From positions 1-36,725 of the forward strand of contig VGHR01000019.1 in the NCBI GenBank assembly GCA_016868205.1: DNA of 36,725 nt, given 5' to 3'. Below, in pieces: positions 24,316 to 34,485 of this stretch. The notes below the pieces were generated by a model. That model was not told the origin of the DNA, ran no database searches, and saw only the letters and a program-made list of their open reading frames with translations. The stretch's first letter is position 1; every line of letters starts with the position of its first letter. The stretch comes from Betaproteobacteria bacterium. GTDB lineage: Bacteria > Pseudomonadota > Gammaproteobacteria > Burkholderiales > Burkholderiaceae_C. The position numbers and the translations under genes are program-made.

Positions 24316-27219
24316 ATGCAAACTGCCACCCACGCCACGGCCCCGAGCCCCAGCACAAGCGCCTTCGAAGCCACCCGAGCCGCCTCCAACAGCAGCCCCT
24401 ACGCCAACTACCAAATCATCCGCCGCAACGGTGCGGTGGTTCCTTTCGAGCCCAACAAGATTGCGGTGGCGATGATGAAGGCCTTTCTGGCAGTGCACGG
24501 CACACAGGGAGCCGCGTCGGCCAGCGTGCGCGAGACCGTCGATCAGCTCACCCAGGCGGTGGTCAAGGCCCTGATGCGCTCGCGACCCGGCGGCGGGACC
24601 TTTCACATCGAGGATGTGCAGGACCAAGTCGAGCTCGGGCTGATGCGCGGAGGGCACCACGAAATCGCGCGGGCCTATGTGCTTTACCGTGAAAAGCGCA
24701 CGCAGGAGCGGGCGCGCCAGGGCAATGCCGCCCCGGTCGGACAGCCTACGCTGTATGTCACCGATGGCCAGCAGCGAGTTGCCCTGGACCTTGACGGCCT
24801 GTACCGCCTGATCCAGGAATCCTGCGAAGGCCTGGGTGCCGATGTCAAGCCCGAGCCCATCGTTGCAGAAACCAAACGCAACCTCTATGACGGCGTACCG
24901 ATCGATGAGGTATACAAAGCCGCCATCATGGCCGCGCGCACCTTGATCGAAAAAGATCCAGACTACACCTATGTCACTTCACGCCTGCTGATGCACACCA
25001 TACGCCGGGAAATCCTGGGCGAAGAGGTCAAGCAGCGCGAAATGTCCAGCCGGTACCCCGAGTACTTTCCTCAGTTCATCGCCAGGGGCGTGCAACACGA
25101 GCTGCTCGACGAGCGGCTGCTGCAGTTCGATCTGGCTCGCTTGGGCGCGGCGCTCAAGCCCGAGCGCGACCTGCAGTTCGATTACCTGGGCCTGCAGACT
25201 CTCTACGACCGCTACTTCCTGCATGTACGCAAGGCGCGCATTGAACTGCCGCAGGCCTTTTTCATGCGTGTGGCCATGGGTTTGTCCCTGGGCGAGATCG
25301 ACCGCGAAGCGCGTGCCATCGAGTTCTACGAGTTGCTTTCGTCCTTTGACTTCATGTCGAGCACGCCGACGCTTTTCAATAGCGGGACGCTGCGCTCGCA
25401 ACTGTCGAGCTGCTACCTGACCACGGTACCGGATGACCTGGACGGCATCTACGAATCGATCAAGGAAAACGCGCTGTTGTCCAAGTTTGCCGGTGGTCTG
25501 GGCAATGACTGGACCCGCGTGCGCGCCCTGGGCTCGCACATCAAGGGAACCAACGGCGAATCGCAGGGCGTGGTGCCCTTCCTCAAGGTGGTCAATGACA
25601 CGGCCGTGGCCGTGAACCAAGGCGGCAAGCGCAAGGGGGCCGTCTGCACCTACCTCGAAACCTGGCATCTGGACATCGAAGAGTTCTTGGAGCTGCGCAA
25701 GAACACCGGCGACGACAGGCGACGCACACACGACATGAACACGGCCAACTGGATTCCGGATTTGTTCATGCGGCGCGTCATGGAGAAAGCCCACTGGACG
25801 CTTTTTTCTCCGTCGGACTGCCCCGACCTGCACGATCTCTACGGTGAGGCCTTCGAGAAAGCCTACCTGGCCTATGAGGCCAAGGCCGAGCGGGGCGAAA
25901 TCAAGCCCAGCCGCAAGGTCGAGGCGGTGGATCTGTGGCGAAAGATGCTCTCGATGCTGTTCGAGACCGGCCACCCCTGGATCACATTCAAAGATGCCTG
26001 TAATGCGCGCTCGCCCCAGCAGCATGTGGGGGTAGTGCATTCGTCCAATTTGTGCACCGAGATCACGCTCAACACCAGCGACAGTGAAACTGCAGTGTGC
26101 AACCTCGGGTCGGTCAACCTGGTGCGCCATCTCAAGGACGGCCGAATCGACCAGGACAAACTCAAGAAAACCATCAGCATCGCCATGCGGATGCTCGATA
26201 ACGTGATCGACATCAATTACTACGCCGTCAAAAAGGCGCGGGACTCTAATATGAAGCACCGGCCCGTGGGCTTGGGCATCATGGCCTTCCAAGACTGCTT
26301 GTATGAACTGCGCATTCCCTACGGTAGCCAGCAGGCGGTTGAGTTTGCCGATCAGTCCATGGAGTCTGTCTGCTACCACGCTTACTGGGCGTCAACCGAG
26401 CTGGCGCGCGAGCGCGGCATGTACTCGAGCTACAAGGGCTCGCTGTGGGATCGCGGGATTCTGCCGCCCGATACCCTGGACCTGCTGGCACGCGAGCGCG
26501 GCGGCTTCCTGGAGGTTGACCGGTCAAGCACTTTGGACTGGGACGCACTGCGGCGCAAGATTGCGCAGGACGGTATGCGTAACTCCAACTGCGTAGCGAT
26601 TGCGCCCACCGCCACGATTTCCAACATCATCGGGGTCGATGCCTGCATCGAACCGTGCTTTGGCAATCTGTCGGTCAAATCCAATCTCTCGGGCGAATTC
26701 ACCGTCATCAATGCCTATCTGGTGCGTGACTTGAAGCGACTGGGTCTGTGGGACGATGTGATGGTGGTCGACCTCAAGCATTTCGACGGCTCTCTGCGGC
26801 CCATCGATCGGGTGCCGGCTGAAATCAAAGCCCTGTATGCCACCGCCTTCGAGATTGAGCCAACCTGGATCGTCGAGGCCGCAGCCCGCCGTCAAAAGTG
26901 GATCGATCAGGCCCAATCGCTCAACATCTACATGGCCGGAGCCTCGGGCAAGAAACTCGACGACACCTATAAGCTTGCCTGGCTGCGTGGCCTCAAGACC
27001 ACCTACTACCTGCGCACCATGGCCGCAACGCACGCCGAAAAATCCACGGTACAGGCAGGTCAACTCAACGCCGTCTCCGCCTCGACACCGGCGGCAGGCG
27101 CGACCAGCGCCTTGCAAGCAGCAGCAGCAGCAGCGCGCGCGCAAATGGAGACGGCTACCGCAGCCACCGATATCAAGTTCTGCGCCATCGATGACCCGGG
27201 CTGCGAAGCCTGTCAATAA
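24316..27219 (+). CDS. nrdA: Class Ia ribonucleoside-diphosphate reductase, alpha subunit
   Basis: 967 aa from ATG 24316, chosen because AGAGGA lies a few bases upstream; an in-frame TTG at 24295 is less likely. It reduces NDPs to dNDPs with NrdB. An N-terminal ATP-cone allosteric domain (about 35-130, YQIIRRNGAVVPFEPNKI) senses ATP/dATP. Active-site cysteines fit the E. coli spacing: Cys366 (SQLSSCYLT) and thiyl-radical Cys580 (NLCTEITLNT, with Asn578 and Glu582), 214 apart as in E. coli; the partner Cys is probably Cys595 (AVCNLGS). An Ala-rich flexible linker leads to the C-terminal shuttle pair CEAC (963, 966). It is driven by the NrdR-controlled promoter; nrdB follows after 158 bp. Confidence 0.97.
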   Translation: MQTATHATAPSPSTSAFEATRAASNSSPYANYQIIRRNGAVVPFEPNKIAVAMMKAFLAVHGTQGAASASVRETVDQLTQAVVKALMRSRPGGGTFHIEDVQDQVELGLMRGGHHEIARAYVLYREKRTQERARQGNAAPVGQPTLYVTDGQQRVALDLDGLYRLIQESCEGLGADVKPEPIVAETKRNLYDGVPIDEVYKAAIMAARTLIEKDPDYTYVTSRLLMHTIRREILGEEVKQREMSSRYPEYFPQFIARGVQHELLDERLLQFDLARLGAALKPERDLQFDYLGLQTLYDRYFLHVRKARIELPQAFFMRVAMGLSLGEIDREARAIEFYELLSSFDFMSSTPTLFNSGTLRSQLSSCYLTTVPDDLDGIYESIKENALLSKFAGGLGNDWTRVRALGSHIKGTNGESQGVVPFLKVVNDTAVAVNQGGKRKGAVCTYLETWHLDIEEFLELRKNTGDDRRRTHDMNTANWIPDLFMRRVMEKAHWTLFSPSDCPDLHDLYGEAFEKAYLAYEAKAERGEIKPSRKVEAVDLWRKMLSMLFETGHPWITFKDACNARSPQQHVGVVHSSNLCTEITLNTSDSETAVCNLGSVNLVRHLKDGRIDQDKLKKTISIAMRMLDNVIDINYYAVKKARDSNMKHRPVGLGIMAFQDCLYELRIPYGSQQAVEFADQSMESVCYHAYWASTELARERGMYSSYKGSLWDRGILPPDTLDLLARERGGFLEVDRSSTLDWDALRRKIAQDGMRNSNCVAIAPTATISNIIGVDACIEPCFGNLSVKSNLSGEFTVINAYLVRDLKRLGLWDDVMVVDLKHFDGSLRPIDRVPAEIKALYATAFEIEPTWIVEAAARRQKWIDQAQSLNIYMAGASGKKLDDTYKLAWLRGLKTTYYLRTMAATHAEKSTVQAGQLNAVSASTPAAGATSALQAAAAAARAQMETATAATDIKFCAIDDPGCEACQ

Positions 27220-27377
27220 AGGCGGGGGGCCTTCGTCTGATCATGAGCACCTCTCATTTTTTGACCTCGCTCTTATTCCGAACGATGCAATTGAGCAACA
27301 GGTTTCATGCCTTCAAAGCAGAAATCGGTTCTCTTTGATCAAACACCTTTCTACAATCGCCATCATTGGAAATTCGT

Positions 27378-28562
27378 ATGCTGTCCTGGGACGAAGAAGT
27401 CAAACCCACTTTGCAAAGCGTCAGGTCTCCTGCTCGCCCGGTCGAATTCCCCCCGGAGCCGTCGAGCCCGGCCCCCCGTCTCCTCGACGATGGTGCGCTG
27501 TCCCCAAGCAAAGCGGGCTCCACCAGCGCCTCAGCCGAAGGGACCAAGCGCGTCAGGATCGCTGACAAGCGCATCATCAACGGTCAGACGGATGTCAACC
27601 AGCTCGTACCCTTCAAGTACAAATGGGCCTGGGAAAAATACCTGGCGACCTGCGCCAACCACTGGATGCCGCAAGAAGTCAACATGACGCGGGACATCGC
27701 GCTCTGGAAAGACCCAAACGGCCTGACCGAAGACGAGCGACGCATCGTGATGCGCAATCTCGGCTTCTTTGTCACCGCAGACTCGCTGGCGGCCAACAAC
27801 ATCGTGCTGGGCACCTACCGCCACATTACAGCTCCGGAGTGCCGCCAGTTTCTGCTGCGCCAGGCCTTCGAGGAAGCCATCCACACCCACGCGTATCAGT
27901 ACATCGTCGAGTCGCTGGGGCTGGACGAGAGCGAGATCTTCAACGCCTATAACGAGGTCGCCTCCATCCGCGACAAAGATCAGTTCCTGATCCCTTTTAT
28001 CGAGGCGATCATGAATCCCGACTTCAAGACCGGCACGCCCGAGGCTGACCAGACGCTGCTCAAGTCACTCATCGTCTTCGCCTGCCTGATGGAAGGCCTG
28101 TTCTTCTATGTGGGCTTCACGCAAATTCTGGCGCTGGGCCGCCAGAACAAGATGACCGGTGCGGCCGAGCAGTACCAGTACATCCTGCGCGATGAGTCCA
28201 TGCACTGCAACTTTGGCATCGACCTGATCAACCAGCTCAAACTAGAGAATCCGCACCTCTGGACCAACGACTTCAAAACCGAAATCAAGGGCCTGTTCAT
28301 GAAGGCCGTGGAGCTGGAGTACCGCTACGCCGAGGACACCATGCCCCGCGGCGTGCTCGGGCTCAATGCCTCCATGTTCAAAGGCTACCTGCGCTATATC
28401 GCCAACCGCCGCGCGACCCAAATCGGCCTTGAGGCCCTATTCCCGAATGAGGAAAATCCATTTCCTTGGATGAGCGAAATGATCGACCTCAAGAAGGAGC
28501 GCAATTTCTTCGAGACGCGTGTCATCGAGTATCAATCCGGCGGCGCGCTGTCCTGGGACTGA
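27378..28562 (+). CDS. nrdB: Class Ia ribonucleoside-diphosphate reductase, beta subunit
   Basis: 394 aa from ATG 27378 ([10 protein letters not shown]). It houses the diiron-tyrosyl radical cofactor. The motif [11 protein letters not shown] places Glu166, His169 and the radical Tyr173 with the same spacing as E. coli E115/H118/Y122, so it is a normal Tyr-radical enzyme. [12 protein letters not shown] supplies the second Glu/His ligand set. [13 protein letters not shown] and [15 protein letters not shown] are conserved helices. A Pro/Ser-rich N-terminal extension of about 55 residues precedes [13 protein letters not shown]. The C-terminus QSGGALSWD probably docks into NrdA. The 158-bp spacer after nrdA has a TACAAT (27352-27357) but no convincing -35. 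Confidence 0.97.
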   Translation: MLSWDEEVKPTLQSVRSPARPVEFPPEPSSPAPRLLDDGALSPSKAGSTSASAEGTKRVRIADKRIINGQTDVNQLVPFKYKWAWEKYLATCANHWMPQEVNMTRDIALWKDPNGLTEDERRIVMRNLGFFVTADSLAANNIVLGTYRHITAPECRQFLLRQAFEEAIHTHAYQYIVESLGLDESEIFNAYNEVASIRDKDQFLIPFIEAIMNPDFKTGTPEADQTLLKSLIVFACLMEGLFFYVGFTQILALGRQNKMTGAAEQYQYILRDESMHCNFGIDLINQLKLENPHLWTNDFKTEIKGLFMKAVELEYRYAEDTMPRGVLGLNASMFKGYLRYIANRRATQIGLEALFPNEENPFPWMSEMIDLKKERNFFETRVIEYQSGGALSWD

Positions 28563-28757
28563 CTCCTTAAAAACGAGTGCATTTATACGCATGACCCAAC
28601 CCCATCCTGAGCGGCTTCCGACACCTGCCATCGCGGCGGGCGGGGGCTGCTTGACCGTGTTCGCGGCGCTGGGCCACTTCGGTGAGCCCAACCCTGCGAA
28701 TCGCTTTGCGGCTTCCAACCGCGAAGTGCTCTTTGCAATGTGATCAAGGAGAAAACT

Positions 28758-29192
28758 ATGGCAACTGCAAAAAAAGCCGCGGCCAAAAAAGCCGCACCCA
28801 AGAAGGCAGCCGCTAAAAAGCCGGCCGCCAAGAAGCCGGCAGCTAAAAAGGCCGCCAAAAAGGTAGCCGCTAAGAAGCCGGCGGCCAAGAAGCCCGCCGC
28901 TAAAAAGCCGGCAGCCAAGAAGCCGGCAGCCAAGAAAAAGCCTGCTGCCAAGAAAGCAGCCAAGAAGGTAGCGAAGAAGAAGCCTGCCGCCAAGAAAGCG
29001 GCCAAGAAGGCTGCCAAGAAGAAGCCTGCCGCCAAGAAAGCAGCGAAAAAACCTGCTGCCAAAAAGGCCGCCAAGAAACCTGCTGCCAAGAAGCCTGCTG
29101 CGAAAGCACATGCTGCCCCGGCTGCCCCTGCGGCTCAGACCACTCTGAACCCGCAAGCCGCCTGGCCGTTTCCTACGGCCGGCAAGCCCTAA
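28758..29192 (+). CDS. Histone H1-like DNA-binding protein
   Basis: 144 aa from ATG 28758, fixed by AAGGAG at 28746-28751. It is almost entirely AKKPAA/KKAAAKK-type repeats (residues about 4-118), like eukaryotic H1 tails and the HctB/AlgP-like proteins of betaproteobacteria, followed by an Ala/Pro linker and the tail LNPQAAWPFPTAGKP. It should bind DNA non-specifically and be disordered when free. It lies downstream of nrdB with 195 bp between and ends in a strong terminator, so it may be its own unit. The internal DNA repetition is a consequence of the peptide repeats. Confidence 0.92.
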   Translation: MATAKKAAAKKAAPKKAAAKKPAAKKPAAKKAAKKVAAKKPAAKKPAAKKPAAKKPAAKKKPAAKKAAKKVAKKKPAAKKAAKKAAKKKPAAKKAAKKPAAKKAAKKPAAKKPAAKAHAAPAAPAAQTTLNPQAAWPFPTAGKP

Positions 29193-29215
29193 GCAGTAAG
29201 GTAACTCTGCCATCA

Positions 29216-29247
29216 AAGCCCAGCATCGAAAGATGTTGGGCTTTTTT
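29216..29247 (+). terminator. Rho-independent terminator of the histone-like gene
   Basis: AGCCCAGCATC, GAAA tetraloop, GATGTTGGGCT, then a T-run to 29247. The stem is about 10-11 bp with one G-T pair. Read leftward it is followed by only three T, so it may also weakly end the convergent kinase transcript. Confidence 0.92.
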
Positions 29248-29264
29248 CATGGCAAGGCCGCAGC

Positions 29265-30176
29265 TCAGGCAGGCCGCAAATGATCCAGGGTGTAATTTTG
29301 ACAACCCGGCGTGGCGATCTTGTGCGCCCCAACACGGTTGCCCAACTCGCAACAACGCGCCAGGGACCAGCCGCGCTCCAGACCAAACAGCAGCGCCCCG
29401 CGAAATGCATCGCCACAGCCGGTGGGATCGGTCAATCGCTCAGCCCGCACCGGTTCAACCCGGGTGGTGTGACCGCCCTGCCAGACCTCACAGCCCTGCC
29501 CACCGAGGGTGACCACCAGGCCTTCGACTCGCTTGGAGATCTCGGCCATCGAGACACCCATACGCTCGCTCAGCATCCGCCCCTCGTAATCGTTGACGGT
29601 GACCCAGGTGGCCATTTGTACAAACTGGGCCAACTCCGCACCGTCGAACATCGGCAGCCCCTGACCCGGATCAAAGATAAAAGGAATACCGGCGGCATGC
29701 AACTGCTGGGCATGCTCAATCATGGCTTGGCGACCATCGGGGGAAATGATGCCAAGCCTGATCTCAGATCGGGGCTCGATACGCGTCTGATGGGCATGGC
29801 TCATCGCCCCCGGGTGAAAGGCCGTGATCTGGTTATTGTCCTGATCGGTCATGATCATGGCTTGCGCGGTGTAGCTGTCAGCTTGCTCAATAATGAATTC
29901 GGTGCTGATGCCCATGTTTTGAAAGCGCTGCCGGTAATCACGGCCATCGCTGCCTATCATGGCCATGGGCAGAGGTACGCCGCCGAGCTGGTGCAGGCTG
30001 TAGGCAATATTTCCGGCGCAGCCCCCAAACTCGCGCCGCAGCTGCGGCACGAGAAATGACACATTGAGGATGTGTAGCTGCTCGGGCAAGATTTGCTGAG
30101 CAAACCGCCCCGGAAAACTCATGATGGTGTCGAAGGCGAGAGATCCGCAAATCAGGGCTGGCATGGGATGATGCAA
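29265..30176 (-). CDS. PfkB-family carbohydrate/nucleoside kinase (adenosine kinase-like)
   Basis: 303 aa from ATG 30176 (alternative MPALICGS at 30164). Ribokinase-fold enzyme that phosphorylates a sugar or nucleoside hydroxyl with ATP. Signature 1 is FGGCAGNIAYSLHQLGG (about 50-66, the di-Gly substrate hinge). Signature 2 is DPTGCGDAFRGALLFGLERG, with Asp as catalytic base in GCGDAF and the anion hole. The start ICGSLAFDTIMSFPGRF and the NDYEGRML motif place it nearest bacterial adenosine kinase-like proteins; substrate not certain. It lies downstream of prmA but separated from it by a terminator. Confidence 0.88.
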   Translation of the reverse strand: MHHPMPALICGSLAFDTIMSFPGRFAQQILPEQLHILNVSFLVPQLRREFGGCAGNIAYSLHQLGGVPLPMAMIGSDGRDYRQRFQNMGISTEFIIEQADSYTAQAMIMTDQDNNQITAFHPGAMSHAHQTRIEPRSEIRLGIISPDGRQAMIEHAQQLHAAGIPFIFDPGQGLPMFDGAELAQFVQMATWVTVNDYEGRMLSERMGVSMAEISKRVEGLVVTLGGQGCEVWQGGHTTRVEPVRAERLTDPTGCGDAFRGALLFGLERGWSLARCCELGNRVGAHKIATPGCQNYTLDHLRPA

Positions 30177-30201
30177 TCAGACAAGGCCGAGCAGGCCAGA
30201 C

Positions 30202-30228
30202 AAAAAAGCAGGCCTGTTCGACCTGCCT
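30202..30228 (-). terminator. Rho-independent terminator after prmA
   Basis: On the minus strand: AGGCAGG (30228-30222), nine-base loop, CCTGCTT (30212-30206), with A6 on the plus strand at 30202-30207 providing T6. The stem is five strong pairs plus a G-T and an A-T. It would end the accB-accC-prmA transcript before the kinase gene. Confidence 0.6.
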
Positions 30229-30267
30229 GACGAGCTGACATTGTAGGGCGGGCTCCACCCGCGGGCC

Positions 30268-31173
30268 TCAAAACCGGGCGCTCATCAAGACCCAGCCGTC
30301 TCGGGCCTGCAAGGCCTGCAGCCGACCGTAGGGCTGGTAGGCCAACTGCAACTCCTCAACCTGACGCTCGAGAATACCGGCCAGCACAAGATGCCCACCA
30401 GGGGCCACCATCGAACACAGCAGAGGGGCAAGAAGTTTGAGCGGCGTGGCCAGAATATTGGCCAGCACCGTGTCGTAGGGGCCGCGGGCCATCGCCGGCT
30501 CGCCCACAGTGGCCGCCACTCCATTGGCGCGCGAATTGGCCCGGGTCGCTTGCAGGGCCGCTTCATCGATGTCAACTGCGTCGACGGACTCAGCACCCCA
30601 AAGTGCGGCTCCGATCGCCAAAATCCCCGAGCCGCAACCGTAATCCATCACCCGGCCCAACCGCGGCGCCGCCTCCTGCGTTGGCAAGCCCCCTGCGATC
30701 CAAGCCAGACACAGTCCGGTGGTCGGATGTGAACCGGTACCAAAGGCCAAGCCCGGGTCAAGGCGGATGATGTGCCGTGCTTGTGCGGGCGCCTCGTGCC
30801 AGGTGGGCACGATCCAAAATTCGTCAGTGATCGCAATCGGCGCGAATTGCGATTGGGTCAGCCGCACCCAATCTTGCTCGGGCACCTCACCGATACCCAG
30901 AGCTTGGCAGCCGGCAAACTCATCTTGCAACAACAGCAAGTGCAGCGCCTGAGCCGCCGGCTCGGCCGAGCCGAACAGGGCCACCAGGCGGGAACGCTGC
31001 CAGCCAGGCTCAGGGGGCGGCAGGCCAGGCTCGCCAAACAAGGCCTGCTCCTGATCCGATTGCGCATCGGCATCCTCGACCGAAACGCTCAGGGCTTGCA
31101 AAGCCTCCAGGGCTTCGGCCAGCCATTCGACTCGGTCAACCGGGGCGAGCAGACGCAATTCGGCCAGGGCCAT
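30268..31173 (-). CDS. prmA: Ribosomal protein L11 methyltransferase
   Basis: 301 aa, usual length. It trimethylates L11 at several amino groups with SAM. The N-terminal substrate-recognition domain (1-about 95) is followed by the linker-plus-Rossmann catalytic part: LDPGLAFGTGSHPTTGLCLAW (PrmA signature), MDYGCGSGILAIGA (SAM motif I), AVDIDEAALQATRANSRANG (acidic motif II) and VLANILATPLKLLAPLL (NxLA motif). The start is ATG 31173. It lies 9 bp downstream of accC in the accBC-prmA operon, as in many proteobacteria. Confidence 0.96.
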   Translation of the reverse strand: MALAELRLLAPVDRVEWLAEALEALQALSVSVEDADAQSDQEQALFGEPGLPPPEPGWQRSRLVALFGSAEPAAQALHLLLLQDEFAGCQALGIGEVPEQDWVRLTQSQFAPIAITDEFWIVPTWHEAPAQARHIIRLDPGLAFGTGSHPTTGLCLAWIAGGLPTQEAAPRLGRVMDYGCGSGILAIGAALWGAESVDAVDIDEAALQATRANSRANGVAATVGEPAMARGPYDTVLANILATPLKLLAPLLCSMVAPGGHLVLAGILERQVEELQLAYQPYGRLQALQARDGWVLMSARF

Positions 31174-31182
31174 GACGGGTCT

Positions 31183-32532
<1,350 letters not shown>

Positions 32533-32542
32533 CGTGGCCGGC

Positions 32543-33007
32543 TCACTCGATCACCAGCAAGGACTGGCCGTACTCGACCGCTTGGCCGTTCTCGCAGAGG
32601 ATCTGAGTCACCGTGCCCGATTTATCGGCTTCGATCTCATTGAGGATCTTCATCGCCTCAATGATGCAGATGGTCTGACCTTCCTTGACTTGACTGCCCA
32701 CCTCGACAAAAGGCTTGCCCCCTGGACTGGAGGCGCGATAGAAGGTGCCCACCATGGGTGACTTGACCGCATGCCCGGCTGCCGCCGCGGGTTCGGATGC
32801 GGCTGGGGAAGGGCTTGGCTCGGCTGGCGCTGCAGTCGCCGGCGGTGGCGCCATCTGCGGGGCTACAGCCAGCGGGGCCTGAACCAGCACCGGAGCGCCT
32901 GTACCTTTGACGATCCTGACCTTGCCCTCGGCCTCGGTTATCTCCAATTCCGACACATTGGACTCGGAGACCAGATCGATCAGGGTCTTGAGCTTGCGCA
33001 AATCCAT
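32543..33007 (-). CDS. accB: Acetyl-CoA carboxylase, biotin carboxyl carrier protein
   Basis: 154 aa. The N-terminal part [17 protein letters not shown] is followed by an Ala/Pro-rich linker (about 45-78) and the biotinyl domain, which includes the thumb-containing [20 protein letters not shown]. The biotin acceptor motif is [10 protein letters not shown] with Lys120; most relatives read AMKLMNEIE, so the two residues after Lys differ, a tolerated substitution. AGGAG lies about 8 bases before the ATG. First gene of accB-accC-prmA. The upstream region on the minus strand is strikingly AT-rich (about 33045-33120), with TATATT and TACAAT hexamers that could serve as -10 elements. The 3-dehydroquinate dehydratase gene that often precedes accB is absent. 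Confidence 0.97.
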   Translation of the reverse strand: MDLRKLKTLIDLVSESNVSELEITEAEGKVRIVKGTGAPVLVQAPLAVAPQMAPPPATAAPAEPSPSPAASEPAAAAGHAVKSPMVGTFYRASSPGGKPFVEVGSQVKEGQTICIIEAMKILNEIEADKSGTVTQILCENGQAVEYGQSLLVIE

Positions 33008-33278
33008 TCCTGCTACTCCTGAAGGTCCGGACTCTTAATCTGCCCGGATCAGTTTTTAAATGTCTACAAAATTGCCGAAAATATACGAAAAAAATCAAAA
33101 ATTTAATAACTTCTCGATTGTATCGCCCAAAAGAAGCTCAGGAAGTCACCCCCAGAGAGCGGATGGCGCACCAATCAGAAGAGGGCTGCATGCTCAGCCG
33201 AGCTGCACTTTAGCGTAAATTCAACGCCAGATGCAGATCAATTCGACCAGGATACGATTTTTTATCGCCGAAGCCGAC
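33008..33278. other. AT-rich intergenic region upstream of accB
   Basis: 271 bp without a supported gene. Bases 33045-33120 are very AT-rich compared with everything around. Minus-strand -10 candidates are TATATT near 33080 and TACAAT at 33122-33117; no matching -35 is clear. A GGCTG/CAGCC inverted repeat near 33184-33200 lies between the end of the TlpA-like gene and these signals. No remnant of aroQ was recognised. Confidence 0.5.
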
Positions 33279-33806
33279 TCACAAACGGGCTGCCCATCGC
33301 TCCAGATCGTCCGCAGAAAGCTGCCCAAGCTTGCGCTCAAGAATGTCCCCGCTGCCCGCAAAAAGCACCGAAAACGGCAGACCTCCGGAGGTATTGCCCA
33401 AGGCTTGGCTCATCTGCGACCCTTCAAGGCCGCCCAAGGCGACCGGAAAGGAAAGCGGCGAGCGCTGCATCCAGCCACGCACCGCGCTGGGCTGATCGAT
33501 CGCAATGCCCAGCATCTGCCAGCCACGATTGCGGTGGGCTTGGTGGAACGCATCGAGCAAAGGCAGCTCCTCGATGCAGGGCGGACACCAGGTGGCCCAG
33601 AAATTGACCAGCAAAGGCCGGCCGCGCAGGCTGGCCATGGCCAGGCTCTGACCGCCCGGTGTCTGCAGCGACACCGCCCAAAACGGATGGGAGTGAGCGC
33701 CGGCTGGCTGGATCTTCCCGGGTAGATGCAACCACCAAGCGCTCAGGGCACCGAGGGCACCGGCCGCCAAGCCGGCCGAGCCATAGATCCAGCGGCGTCG
33801 CTTCAT
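33279..33806 (-). CDS. TlpA-like periplasmic thioredoxin-fold protein
   Basis: 175 aa. An N-terminal membrane anchor or signal (YGSAGLAAGALGALSAWWL, 8-26) after MKRRRW leads to a thioredoxin fold with LLVNFWATWCPPCIEELP; redox cysteines are 74 and 77 in a CPPC motif. A cis-Pro type GLPFSVLF follows near residue 143. It is likely a reductase for apocytochromes or other periplasmic proteins; the partner is unknown. The start ATG overlaps the stop of the upstream hypothetical gene (ATGA at 33803-33806), so they are translationally coupled. Confidence 0.9.
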   Translation of the reverse strand: MKRRRWIYGSAGLAAGALGALSAWWLHLPGKIQPAGAHSHPFWAVSLQTPGGQSLAMASLRGRPLLVNFWATWCPPCIEELPLLDAFHQAHRNRGWQMLGIAIDQPSAVRGWMQRSPLSFPVALGGLEGSQMSQALGNTSGGLPFSVLFAGSGDILERKLGQLSADDLERWAARL

Positions 33807-34408
33807 ACACCCGACTCCAGTAGGCGAGTAAGCGCCACCGCATCGCCGCGTGGGCTGCGTCCCCGCGCATCGGGCCGCAGGGCCCCATGCAGGTCGTCAT
33901 GGTCGTAAATCATCAAATGCACTCCCACGGTTTCATTGAGCGGCTTGCACAGGCTGCGCAGGCTCAGGGCGTCCACCGTTTCGCCCTGAAAGCCCGTCAC
34001 GCTGCGCACCTCGTAGTCGACCTGGTGCTCGATGAGCGCGATCTCGGCCGACTTGGGGTCGTCACAGAACAGCTGAAGATAGATGTCCGACAGCCGGGTG
34101 GCCGTGCCGTGCCAGACCGCCCCGCCCAGGTGCGGGCGGAACTCGGCCAGGCGCTGCATCCACAGCAGGGCCAGCTCGCGCAGCGCGCGCAGCTCGGCCG
34201 GCTGGGTGTCGGCACAGAAGATGGCGATGTGCTCGCGCACCGCGTCCTCCACGAGGTCGTTGTCAGGCAGTTCGGTGCGCGGGCTCATGCCCATGGCCTT
34301 GAGCGCGCGGCGTTTGGCCGGCCCGTATTCCAGCCCCTCCTCGACCACCATCACGGCGGCGGCCTGGGCGATCTCGGCCTTGAGTGAGCCCGCGTGCGAT
34401 CCAGTCAT
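33803..34408 (-). CDS. Conserved hypothetical protein next to mpl
   Basis: 201 aa from ATG 34408. I do not recognise a characterised family. It is a mostly helical, soluble, acidic protein. The stretch HGTATRLSDIYLQLF followed by DDPKSAEIALIEHQVDYEV has a faint resemblance to the GSxxR...SDIDL nucleotidyltransferase signature, but this is weak. The late part has SLCKPLNETVGVHLMIYDHDDLHGAL. It is divergent from mpl (77 bp between starts) and coupled to the tlpA-like gene. Codons are mostly G/C-ending, as in mpl. A minus-strand CACAAT lies eight bases before the ATG. Real gene by conserved-looking composition and operon position; function open. Confidence 0.7.
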   Translation of the reverse strand: MTGSHAGSLKAEIAQAAAVMVVEEGLEYGPAKRRALKAMGMSPRTELPDNDLVEDAVREHIAIFCADTQPAELRALRELALLWMQRLAEFRPHLGGAVWHGTATRLSDIYLQLFCDDPKSAEIALIEHQVDYEVRSVTGFQGETVDALSLRSLCKPLNETVGVHLMIYDHDDLHGALRPDARGRSPRGDAVALTRLLESGV

Positions 34409-34473
34409 GGCGCGTGATTGTGCCCGTGCCCCGCAGGCCCGCCGCGGCCAAGGGTTGAGCCGGGAGCCCCTCC

Positions 34474-34479
34474 TACAAT
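34474..34479 (+). promoter_or_regulatory. -10-like hexamer directly before the mpl ATG
   Basis: TACAAT six bases before ATG 34486, no Shine-Dalgarno between. If used, transcription would start at about the ATG. No clear -35 at 16-18 bp. Confidence 0.45.
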
Positions 34480-34485
34480 TTGCCC

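Noticed and set aside
24979..26379. 466-codon open frame antisense to nrdA
   Set aside because: Shadow of nrdA; biased composition and no motif.
28519..28743. 74-codon open frame between nrdB and the histone-like gene
   Set aside because: Overlaps the end of nrdB, no motif, no ribosome site; probably chance.
28770..29105. CRISPR-like or satellite repeat array
   Set aside because: The repetition is in-frame AKKPAA codons of the histone-like protein; there are no spacers and no fixed repeat length.
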